Positions 6,426-13,957 of a DNA stretch of 31,175 bases are shown here, piece after piece. A model generated the notes under the pieces. That model was not told the origin of the DNA, ran no database searches, and saw only the letters and a list, made by a program, of their open reading frames with translations. The stretch spans positions 1 through 31,175 of the forward strand of contig CAMCPC010000001.1 of assembly GCA_945876665.1 (NCBI GenBank). Direction: 5' to 3'. This DNA comes from an uncultured Oscillospiraceae bacterium (GTDB lineage Bacteria > Bacillota > Clostridia > UBA1381). Both the position numbers and the translations under genes were made by a program. Position 1 is the stretch's first letter. Each line of letters starts with the position of its first letter.

Positions 6426-9326
6426 ATGAAAAAGCTGATACCATTGTTTATTCTTGCGCTTTGCCTGACGGGGTGCGCGGGAAAAATTCAGGTAGAAAAT
6501 CCCGACACGCTCAGCGCTGCTGTGCTTTCATTGGGCGACAGCGTAACCGCAAAGAATACGTATAATATGCTTAATGAGTCCACTGTTGCGACTCTCAGAG
6601 CAGATAAAGTGGACGCGTCACGAATGGGGAATTTGTCAGGCTATGATGTAATTTATGTTGACAAAAGTGTTACGGAACAGCCCGACTTTGACGCAAAGGC
6701 ATTACAGGATTATGTGCTTAGCGGCGGAAACGTTTTTCTTGATAATGAAACCTACAGTGTGTTTGATGCGGATTTTATCGGAGCGGCGGAGTTTGTTCCT
6801 GTTGATGGCTGTCCCATTGAGATGAATTATCCCGATGGTATGGAAAATGGAATAAGGAAAATTCAGGATTTAATCTGGGATTTCTGTGATTTGTACAAGA
6901 ATTATGCAAATTATGCAGAAACGCTTTCACAGCAGAGCTACGGTGTGGGCGTTGTTCCGTCAACCGCTCAATGCGTGACGGAAAAGGACGGCGTGGGAAT
7001 ATATACAATAAATCAGTATGGTGACGGATATGTGTTCTTCACAAATCCGCTGCTGCCGAATATTTTTTCGGTAAACAATCTTTCGCCTGAGGACATGGGC
7101 GAGTATCTTTCCGCGACCACAGTCGGCGCGAATAAGCTGATGCGTGATTACTTTGCGGAATTTGTTTCACTTAAAAAGTACGGCTATGCTGTTGAGCATG
7201 TGCTTGGCAGCTACGCAAAGCCCGTTGCCGCATGGGAGCTGCATTATGAGGACATCACAGGCATGGAGCATGGCAGCGCGGAAATTTTTGAGGAAATGTG
7301 CGAGCGTTACGGACAGGTTCCGTCGTTCACGCTTGCGAGAAATCCATATATATGGTTCAGACGCGCCGAAAGCGTTACCTATGCGCTTAACGATAACGGT
7401 CAGTTTGCAATGGACCCATATGAAAATGCTTATTCCTCAGGAACACATTTCGTTTCGGCGAAGAAGTGGCTGTCGCTCGATTATGATGACGATACAATCA
7501 GCTATTTTAAGGAAAGCGCCGATTATACAAAGCGCGCGTACCCGTGCCCGACGGACTTTAACGGTGACGGAAACATGGATTTAATATGCGGAAGTGCGGA
7601 CGGAAAGCTGTACTACTTTGAAGGCAGCGGTATGAAAACAAATTATGAGTTCGGTGTTTCCACAGTGTTTACGGACGCAGACGGCAATCCGATTTCCGTG
7701 GGCGCTTATTCATCTCCCGACTTGGCGGATATAAACCTTGACGGCGAGGACGAAATAATCTGCGGCGCGGAGGACGGCACAGTACATTGCTTTAAGCCGG
7801 TGGGCGGAATGGTGCTTGAGGATTTGGGCATTATCATGGACACGCAGCTTATGGACGCGATGGCAGCCGCAGGTGATCTGAACGGCGACGGAGTTGCAGA
7901 TATTGCGGTCGGTTCACGTACAGGCGAGCTTAGAGTTTATTACGGTGATGTGGGTATGTTCAGCGTTGTATTCAACGGCTATGAAAGCGTTGACAGCGGT
8001 CAGACTTGGTGTGCGCCGTGTATCGCGGACGTGAACGGTGACGGAATTGATGAGCTTTACGCGGGTACGTTTGACGGATATATCGCAGGATATGACAACA
8101 ATGTTTTTGTTGGTTATCTTGAGGGTAATGAGTGTAATTATAAAGGAAATATCCATATGAAGTTCGGTACAAACTGTGTGCCGAGGTTTTACGATATTGA
8201 CAATGACGGCGCACTTGACCTCATAGCAGGTTCTCTGGAATACGGTATGGCAGTGCCGATTGACAGTGAGTATTTCCCGTACCGCGAAAAAGTACAGCAG
8301 CAGCTTGACGGATTTAAGGACAGGGGCATTTATGTGGGTGTGCATGCGCTTTCGCATGAGCATGCTGATATGTTCCATGACGAAAGAGAGCTGGAATATC
8401 AGAAAAGAGCCTTTGAGTCCTACGGTCTTGATTTTGTGGGCAGCGGCGCAAATCAGCACACATGGCGCACAAGTAAGATTGGCTATGACACGCATTATGA
8501 TAATATGCGCGGCTATGACGGCACGTACCGCGCGCAGATGGAGGCGGGACTGTACTGGAACAGCGGTTCACAGACGCCGGACTCTATAGCAGTACCGGAG
8601 GTAAGCGCGGAAAATTCAATTCTTGTTCCGTTCTATCTTGATAACGGTCAGCTTATGTTCCAGCCGTCCAATACGCCCAACGGCAACGGCGCTTATTCGT
8701 ATATTTCGGCGAAGTATGAAGTTCCGCTACTGTTCTATAATCACTGCGATTACGTTTACCGTGAGCAGGAGAGCGAGGAGGAAAAAATCAAAAAGGTCAA
8801 CACGCTTGTGACCGATTACGGATATAATTTTGTTCAGGAAAATCAGCTTGCCAAGATGACCGCGGCGGCATATAACACGCGTGTAAACGCCGTGTGGGAA
8901 AATGACGGACTTTCGCTGTCGGCGCAAGCCAAGAGTACGGATATTCCGCTATATGACGAGGCATATCAGAACGCTGTGGGCGTAAAGGTAATTTTTGCCG
9001 ATGATGTCGTGGTGGACGAATTTAACGTGGACGCGAGCGTTTCATATAAAAAGGATAACTGCATTTATGTGTCGCTCGACAAGGGCGCGAGAATTTCCAA
9101 GAACGGTGAAAATAATGATATAAATCTGACGTCGGTTAATCTTCCGGCGAAAATCCGTAAAAACGAGGACGGCGCAACTGTAAAATTCTTTGACGGCGGT
9201 ATGATGACCGCCGAGGTCAAGGGTATGGCAAAAACCACCTCAAAGGGTTGGGAAACAACCCAGCAGGACGGAGTTACCGTTTTCCGCAAGTACGGAAAGG
9301 CGGAAACGCTGAAGATAGTGAGATAA
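6426..9326 (+). CDS. Large lipoprotein with FG-GAP/VCBS-type repeats and deacetylase-like motifs
   Basis: A 966-residue protein starting with a lipoprotein signal peptide, lipobox LTGC (Cys17). Residues about 30-120 resemble a Rossmann-like or glutamine-amidotransferase-like domain (SGYDVIYVDKS, LSGGNVFLDNE). From about residue 377 to 600 there are five calcium-type repeats: DFNGDGNMD, DINLDGEDE, GDLNGDGVAD, DVNGDGIDE and DIDNDGALD, typical of a beta-propeller. HYED at 273-276 and HALSHEH at 640-646 could be the metal-binding motifs of a NodB-like polysaccharide deacetylase, with the propeller between them. It is last in the operon, so it probably acts on or binds the envelope polymer modified by the other genes. 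The enzymatic role is inference. Confidence 0.7.
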   Translation: MKKLIPLFILALCLTGCAGKIQVENPDTLSAAVLSLGDSVTAKNTYNMLNESTVATLRADKVDASRMGNLSGYDVIYVDKSVTEQPDFDAKALQDYVLSGGNVFLDNETYSVFDADFIGAAEFVPVDGCPIEMNYPDGMENGIRKIQDLIWDFCDLYKNYANYAETLSQQSYGVGVVPSTAQCVTEKDGVGIYTINQYGDGYVFFTNPLLPNIFSVNNLSPEDMGEYLSATTVGANKLMRDYFAEFVSLKKYGYAVEHVLGSYAKPVAAWELHYEDITGMEHGSAEIFEEMCERYGQVPSFTLARNPYIWFRRAESVTYALNDNGQFAMDPYENAYSSGTHFVSAKKWLSLDYDDDTISYFKESADYTKRAYPCPTDFNGDGNMDLICGSADGKLYYFEGSGMKTNYEFGVSTVFTDADGNPISVGAYSSPDLADINLDGEDEIICGAEDGTVHCFKPVGGMVLEDLGIIMDTQLMDAMAAAGDLNGDGVADIAVGSRTGELRVYYGDVGMFSVVFNGYESVDSGQTWCAPCIADVNGDGIDELYAGTFDGYIAGYDNNVFVGYLEGNECNYKGNIHMKFGTNCVPRFYDIDNDGALDLIAGSLEYGMAVPIDSEYFPYREKVQQQLDGFKDRGIYVGVHALSHEHADMFHDERELEYQKRAFESYGLDFVGSGANQHTWRTSKIGYDTHYDNMRGYDGTYRAQMEAGLYWNSGSQTPDSIAVPEVSAENSILVPFYLDNGQLMFQPSNTPNGNGAYSYISAKYEVPLLFYNHCDYVYREQESEEEKIKKVNTLVTDYGYNFVQENQLAKMTAAAYNTRVNAVWENDGLSLSAQAKSTDIPLYDEAYQNAVGVKVIFADDVVVDEFNVDASVSYKKDNCIYVSLDKGARISKNGENNDINLTSVNLPAKIRKNEDGATVKFFDGGMMTAEVKGMAKTTSKGWETTQQDGVTVFRKYGKAETLKIVR

Positions 9327-9330
9327 TTAA

Positions 9331-9358
9331 AAAAACGGACTATAAAGTCCGTTTTTTT
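9331..9358. terminator. Bidirectional terminator between convergent operons
   Basis: A 10-bp stem, AAAAACGGAC (9331-9340) with GTCCGTTTTT (9347-9356), and a 6-nt loop are flanked by A and T tracts on the two sides, so it can serve both strands. The stop codon of the minus-strand cbiK (9357-9359) overlaps the T tract. Confidence 0.88.
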
Positions 9359-10112
9359 AGTGTCCCCAAACATCTTGGAGATGTTCGCAGTACATATTCT
9401 GTATTTCTTCAATTTCACCAAGTCCAGTGAAGTCACATTCGACATCAAAGCCGTTTTTTTCAAATTCCTCTTTCCATTCAACCGCCATATCGTTTCGCGC
9501 ATGGTCACCGGATACAAGCATGAGCGGTCTTAAAATGACGTTTTTAATACCATTTCCTTTTGCTCTGTTAATAACCGTTTCAAGGTCGGGAAAGCCCTCA
9601 ACCGTACCAACAAATACGTTATCCATACCGGCATTTTTGAAATGATAGTCAAGCGCGCTGTACAGCGAGTTGGCAAAATGCTCGCTGCCGTGTCCCATAA
9701 AGATGTAAAGACATTTTTTGTCGGTGAGCTTTTTGGAAAATATATTCACTATTTCAAAATAGTCCTCGGTTTTTGAAATAAGCGGACGTGAAATTCGGAT
9801 GTTCATTTTGTCCTTGAATTCGTTAATCATGGCGCATGCTTTGTCATATTCTGCGCCGTTCATTATATGTGTGGGGACACAAAAAATATCGGTGTAGCCC
9901 TGTGAGTACAGCTTTTCAAGTGCGCTTTTTACGGTGTCAATTTCTATTCCGTCGCGCTCACGCAGCTTGTTTATAATCACTGAGCTTGTAAAAGCGCGGA
10001 AAACCTCAGTTTTAAATTCCTGTCTGATTTTTTGTTCCACAGCGCCGATTGTTTTTTCAAGAGTGTCCGTGTAGCTTGTGCCAAAGCTTATGGTGAGTAT
10101 TGCCTTTTTCAT
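9357..10112 (-). CDS. cbiK: Sirohydrochlorin cobaltochelatase CbiK
   Basis: A 251-residue class II chelatase that inserts cobalt into sirohydrochlorin in the anaerobic (early cobalt insertion) route to cobalamin. The N terminus ILTISFGTSY, the metal-site motif IFMGHGSEH and the second histidine in LMLVSGDHA match CbiK. No signal peptide is present, so it is cytosolic. It is the last gene of the minus-strand operon and overlaps sirC by 4 nt. Its final codons read GH and stop; the stop codon TAA is part of a copy of the repeated GGGACACTAAA motif. One further partial motif is inside the gene at 9873. Confidence 0.92.
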   Translation of the reverse strand: MKKAILTISFGTSYTDTLEKTIGAVEQKIRQEFKTEVFRAFTSSVIINKLRERDGIEIDTVKSALEKLYSQGYTDIFCVPTHIMNGAEYDKACAMINEFKDKMNIRISRPLISKTEDYFEIVNIFSKKLTDKKCLYIFMGHGSEHFANSLYSALDYHFKNAGMDNVFVGTVEGFPDLETVINRAKGNGIKNVILRPLMLVSGDHARNDMAVEWKEEFEKNGFDVECDFTGLGEIEEIQNMYCEHLQDVWGH

Positions 10113-10699
10113 AGTTTCTCCTTTATTTTTCTTTCAAAAAGAGTTATATCCCTGCACGCAGTTTCAAGCATTTCGTCTGAAATCATATATTCAAGCAAAA
10201 CCTTTTTAGTGTCCCCATTTTCGGAGATTATCTGCTGTCTGTATTTTTCAAGTATCGGCAGTATTGAATTGTATAATGCTAAATCTGCTGATTTGACGGC
10301 ACATAGCTTTTTTGCAAGCAGTGGAAATTTGTTGTTAGTTGAAACTGACAGCGTTATATCGCCGACAGCGGCAGTTGCGGGGGACACAAAATCCGACGCG
10401 CTGCTGTCGTCTGCGATGGACACTAAAATATTAAGCGACTTAGCGTCATTTGAAATTTGCAGATTCAGTTCTCTGTCATTTGTCGCGGCAATGACAAGAA
10501 AGGAATTTTTAATATCGTCCGCAGTGTAGCATTTGCGGATTGTTTTTATATCATCAAATCCTTCGACAAATTCGGGCGCAATTACCGTTACCGCGCCGCC
10601 GCAGTTCTTAAGCTTTTTCGCCTTTCGCAGTGCGACCTTGCCTCCGCCTATTACGGTACATTCTTTGCCCTCTATATTCAGCATTACGGGATACATCAT
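10109..10699 (-). CDS. sirC: Precorrin-2 dehydrogenase (SirC/CysG N-terminal type)
   Basis: A 196-residue protein with the N-terminal NAD-binding signature VIGGGKVALRKAKKL, as in Met8p and the CysG N-terminal domain. It should oxidise precorrin-2 to sirohydrochlorin, the substrate of the downstream CbiK. In the family some members also chelate iron; with CbiK next door the dehydrogenase step is the likelier job. It overlaps hemB and cbiK by 4 nt each. It carries one full repeat motif (encoding NGDTK) and two inverted partial ones (10380, 10418). Confidence 0.88.
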   Translation of the reverse strand: MMYPVMLNIEGKECTVIGGGKVALRKAKKLKNCGGAVTVIAPEFVEGFDDIKTIRKCYTADDIKNSFLVIAATNDRELNLQISNDAKSLNILVSIADDSSASDFVSPATAAVGDITLSVSTNNKFPLLAKKLCAVKSADLALYNSILPILEKYRQQIISENGDTKKVLLEYMISDEMLETACRDITLFERKIKEKL

Positions 10700-11658
10700 A
10701 TTTCATCAATCCACCTTGCCGCATCTAAAGCGTAGTATGTAATAAGCATTTTTGCACCGGCACGTTTCATTGCCGTAAGGCTTTCCATAACGATTGCTTT
10801 TTCATCAATCCAGCCGTTTTGCGCCGCTGCCTTTATCATGGAATATTCGCCGCTGACATGGTATATCGCAAGGGGGACACTAAAAGTGTCGCTGACAGTT
10901 TTTGCAATGTCAAGGTACGGCATACCCGGCTTTACCATTATAATATCCGCACCCTCGTCTATGTCAAGCTGCGTTTCAACGATTGCCTCTTTTTTATTGC
11001 GGAAATCCATCTGATAGCTTTTTCTGTCCCCGAATGAGGGCGCGCTGTCTGCCGCGTCACGGAACGGACCATAAAAAGATGAGGAATATTTTACGCTGTA
11101 CGCCATTATAAGCACATCTTCAAGGTTGCTTTCGTCAAGCGCGTTTCTGATTGCGCCCACTCTGCCGTCCATCATGTCGGACGGGGCAACTATGTCCGCG
11201 CCTGCCTTTGCGCAGGAAACTGCAGCCTTTGCAAGCAGCGGCAGCGTTTTGTCATTACATATATGGTCATGCTCAATAACGCCGCAGTGACCGTGGGATG
11301 TGTACTCGCACAGGCATATGTCGGCTATAACGATTAAGTCGGGGTACAGCTCCTTTGTAAGACGGATTGCCCTCTGCACAATTCCGTTGTCGTTGTACGC
11401 CTGAGAACCAAAAGCGTCCTTTTCCTTTGGTATGCCGAAGTATAAAACTGCATTTACTCCCGACGATACAACCTCTTGGAGTGCGTTCGGCAAATCGGAA
11501 AGTGAGTATCTTTTTATACCCGGCATGGAGGGTATGTCCTCCGTTTCGCCGTCTATGACGAACATGGGATATATCAAGTCCGTTTTGTCTATTGATGTTT
11601 CATGCACCATGTCGCGTATCTGCTTTGTGACGCGCAGTCTTCTTGGTCGTTTTATCAT
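10696..11658 (-). CDS. hemB: Porphobilinogen synthase HemB
   Basis: A 320-residue delta-aminolevulinate dehydratase, full family length, which condenses two ALA molecules to porphobilinogen. The cysteine-type zinc site is seen in CLCEYTSHGHCG. The two active-site lysines are in MAYSVKYSS and IIMVKPGMPYLD. It overlaps the end of cobA/hemD by 4 nt (ATGA). Its start codon directly abuts a repeat motif copy (11658-11668), and it holds the only exact inverted copy (10874-10884). Confidence 0.95.
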   Translation of the reverse strand: MIKRPRRLRVTKQIRDMVHETSIDKTDLIYPMFVIDGETEDIPSMPGIKRYSLSDLPNALQEVVSSGVNAVLYFGIPKEKDAFGSQAYNDNGIVQRAIRLTKELYPDLIVIADICLCEYTSHGHCGVIEHDHICNDKTLPLLAKAAVSCAKAGADIVAPSDMMDGRVGAIRNALDESNLEDVLIMAYSVKYSSSFYGPFRDAADSAPSFGDRKSYQMDFRNKKEAIVETQLDIDEGADIIMVKPGMPYLDIAKTVSDTFSVPLAIYHVSGEYSMIKAAAQNGWIDEKAIVMESLTAMKRAGAKMLITYYALDAARWIDEI

Positions 11659-13085
11659 TTAGTGTCCCTCCTGATACATTCAATAATTCCCTCGGCGGTT
11701 GCGTTTTCTGCGGTTTTGTAAATTTCAATGCCGCAGCTTTGTGCCGCCTTGGTAGTTTCGTTTCCGATTGAAATAAATTTTGCGGTTGTTTTACATTCTG
11801 ACATTTGTGAAAATGCCTTTGCGGCACTGCCACTTGATAGAATAATGTAGTCCGTTTCGGGGACACATAAATTCAATAATTCCTGTTTTGAAAAATCTGT
11901 TTCCGTTCTGTACAGCTTTAGGTCGGTGAACGATATGTTATTTTCCGATAATATGTCTGGTATTATGTCCGCGCCGTTTTCGGCACGTATCAAAAGTATG
12001 TTTTCACAATCCGCGCCGCATAATAGCTTTGCAAGCTCGCTGCCGCTGTGTATCCGCGGAATTATGTCGGCAAATATTCCTTTTTCCTTGAGGGCAAGCG
12101 CGGTCTTTTTCCCGACAACGGCAAATTTAGTGTCCCTTAAAGTCCGTATGTCGGTTTCTGACCTATTCATATAGTCAAAGAAAATATCAACGCCGTTTTC
12201 ACTTGTGAATACAATGTGTGAAAAATGCGATAAATCCGTTTTGCAAAACAGTTCAAAATTTATCGGAACAGTTTTTATAAGAGAAATTTCAGTGACCGCT
12301 GTTTTGCCTGCCGCTTTTCTGATTTGCGCGTTCATGGATTTTGTGCCTGTGGTCAGGATTTTTTTATCCGTCGGCTTAAACCAGTCATTCTGTAAATTTA
12401 CCACGTCACCTACCAATATAATTGCAGGTGAGGACATTTTTTTTGCCATTTCGGGAATGTCTTTTAGTGTCCCTGTGACACACTTCTGATTTTCTGTTGT
12501 GCCGCTTGAAATAATTGCGGCGGGAGTTGTTTCCGCTTTGCCGTTTTCTATGAGCCTTGCGGAAATATTCTGTGCAAATGCAAGTCCCATGAGAAATACG
12601 AGTGTTCCCTTTAATTTTGCAAGCGCGCTATAGTCAACCGTTTCGCTGCCGCTTTTTTCGTGTCCTGTTATAACGTGGAATGATGTTGCAACACCTCTGT
12701 GTGTTACGGGAATGCCACAGTATTCGGCGGCGCCGTAGCAGGAGGAAACACCAGGAACTATTTCATAGGGGATATAATTTTTGGCAAGCGCTGCGGCTTC
12801 CTCGCCGCCTCTGCCGAATATGAACGGGTCGCCGCCCTTAAGACGCACTACGTTTTGTGTTTTTCCGTATTTCACAAGTGTGTCGTTTATTTTTTCCTGC
12901 ACCATGTGATGATTGCCAGCGATTTTTCCCGCATATATGAGAAGGCAGTTTTCATTTGCATGATTTAAAAGCGTGGGGTTTGCGAGATGGTCGTAAACTA
13001 TCACTTCTGCATTTTTTATACATTCAAGTCCCTTTTGCGTTATAAGTCCGCAGTCCCCGGGGCCTGCGCCGACAAGATAAACCAT
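11655..13085 (-). CDS. cobA/hemD: Fused uroporphyrinogen-III C-methyltransferase / uroporphyrinogen-III synthase (CobA-HemD)
   Basis: A 476-residue two-domain enzyme. Residues 1 to about 240 are the SAM-dependent methyltransferase making precorrin-2, with VGAGPGDCGLIT at the N terminus and GGDPFIFGRGGEE. The rest is HemD, which closes hydroxymethylbilane to uroporphyrinogen III; HemD sequences vary, and here length, position and segments such as VFTSENGVD and FAVVGKKTA support it. The fusion is well known in clostridia. It starts at 13085, overlapping the hemC stop by one base. It contains three exact repeat motif copies, the last encoding its C-terminal RDTK and abutting the hemB start. Confidence 0.93.
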   Translation of the reverse strand: MVYLVGAGPGDCGLITQKGLECIKNAEVIVYDHLANPTLLNHANENCLLIYAGKIAGNHHMVQEKINDTLVKYGKTQNVVRLKGGDPFIFGRGGEEAAALAKNYIPYEIVPGVSSCYGAAEYCGIPVTHRGVATSFHVITGHEKSGSETVDYSALAKLKGTLVFLMGLAFAQNISARLIENGKAETTPAAIISSGTTENQKCVTGTLKDIPEMAKKMSSPAIILVGDVVNLQNDWFKPTDKKILTTGTKSMNAQIRKAAGKTAVTEISLIKTVPINFELFCKTDLSHFSHIVFTSENGVDIFFDYMNRSETDIRTLRDTKFAVVGKKTALALKEKGIFADIIPRIHSGSELAKLLCGADCENILLIRAENGADIIPDILSENNISFTDLKLYRTETDFSKQELLNLCVPETDYIILSSGSAAKAFSQMSECKTTAKFISIGNETTKAAQSCGIEIYKTAENATAEGIIECIRRDTK

Positions 13086-13957
13086 TATTTTTGTCCTTTC
13101 TTCATCAATTCAAGAGTTTTTTGCGCCATTTCTTTTCCGAGTAATACAGGGTCAGCACCTGTCATTTCAAGTCTTACCTCTGATTTAGTGTCCCCGTAAA
13201 ATGTGCGCATTTTAATTATCTGTCCGTCAAAAACCGCTGACGCGGCGCAGGGCGCATGACAGCCGCCGCCTGTGTATTGCAAAAATGCGCGTTCCGCTCT
13301 AAGCTCTGTCATAGCGGCGGTGTCGTTTATGGTGTCTGTGTATTTCTTCATTTTTTCGCCTGCCGTTTCTATGGCAAGTATTCCCTGACCCGCGGCGCAT
13401 ATGAAATCATTGCCGAGCGTTTCAATATGCGCGTCAGTAATTGCAAGGCGGTTTATCGCTGCCCTTGCCATTATCACCGCGTCATATTCGCCGCTTTTCA
13501 CTTTTTCCAATCGTGTGTGGATATTTCCTCTGATTGGCTTGAATACAGCATTGGGGAATAATTTTTTTGCCTGTGCCTCACGCCTTGCGCTGCCGGTGCC
13601 GATTATTTTAATATCGGATATTTTAGTGTCCCCAAAATATATAAGTACGTCACTTCTGTCGTCACGCAGCAGCGCGGCGCTTATATGAAGTCCGTCCGGT
13701 ACTTCCGTGGGCATATCCTTTGCGCTGTGTACTGCCATGTCGATTTTACCGTCAAGCAGCGCGGTTTCTATTTCCTTTATAAATACGCCCTTGCCGCCAA
13801 AGCTCTGAAGCGATTTATCAAGCTGCTTATCACCCTTTGTTGAAATGCCGATAATTTCAAATGTGTCGTCCGGAAAATGCGCTTTAAGCTGCTCAATCAC
13901 AGCTTCGGTCTGACGTATGGCAAGCGCGCTTTTGCGTGAGCCGATTTTAATGTTCAT
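13085..13957 (-). CDS. hemC: Hydroxymethylbilane synthase HemC
   Basis: A 290-residue porphobilinogen deaminase that polymerises four porphobilinogens. Visible signatures are KIGSRKSALAIRQTE at the N terminus, HSAKDMPTEVP, IIGTGSARREAQ and GGGCHAPCAA, whose first cysteine should hold the dipyrromethane cofactor. The protein is slightly shorter than most family members. It overlaps hemA by 11 nt. Two repeat motif copies (13184 and 13622) both encode GDTK in surface-loop positions. Confidence 0.95.
   Translation of the reverse strand: MNIKIGSRKSALAIRQTEAVIEQLKAHFPDDTFEIIGISTKGDKQLDKSLQSFGGKGVFIKEIETALLDGKIDMAVHSAKDMPTEVPDGLHISAALLRDDRSDVLIYFGDTKISDIKIIGTGSARREAQAKKLFPNAVFKPIRGNIHTRLEKVKSGEYDAVIMARAAINRLAITDAHIETLGNDFICAAGQGILAIETAGEKMKKYTDTINDTAAMTELRAERAFLQYTGGGCHAPCAASAVFDGQIIKMRTFYGDTKSEVRLEMTGADPVLLGKEMAQKTLELMKKGQK

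Noticed and set aside
9689..9696. Additional GTGTCCC copy in cbiK
   Set aside because: It encodes the catalytic MGHGS segment and lacks the TTTA flank, so protein constraint explains it.
13184..13632. GDTK as a conserved peptide motif in HemC and SirC
   Set aside because: The same DNA motif encodes RDTK, GTLK/GTLN or GH-stop in other genes and is inverted in HemB, so the conservation is not at protein level.
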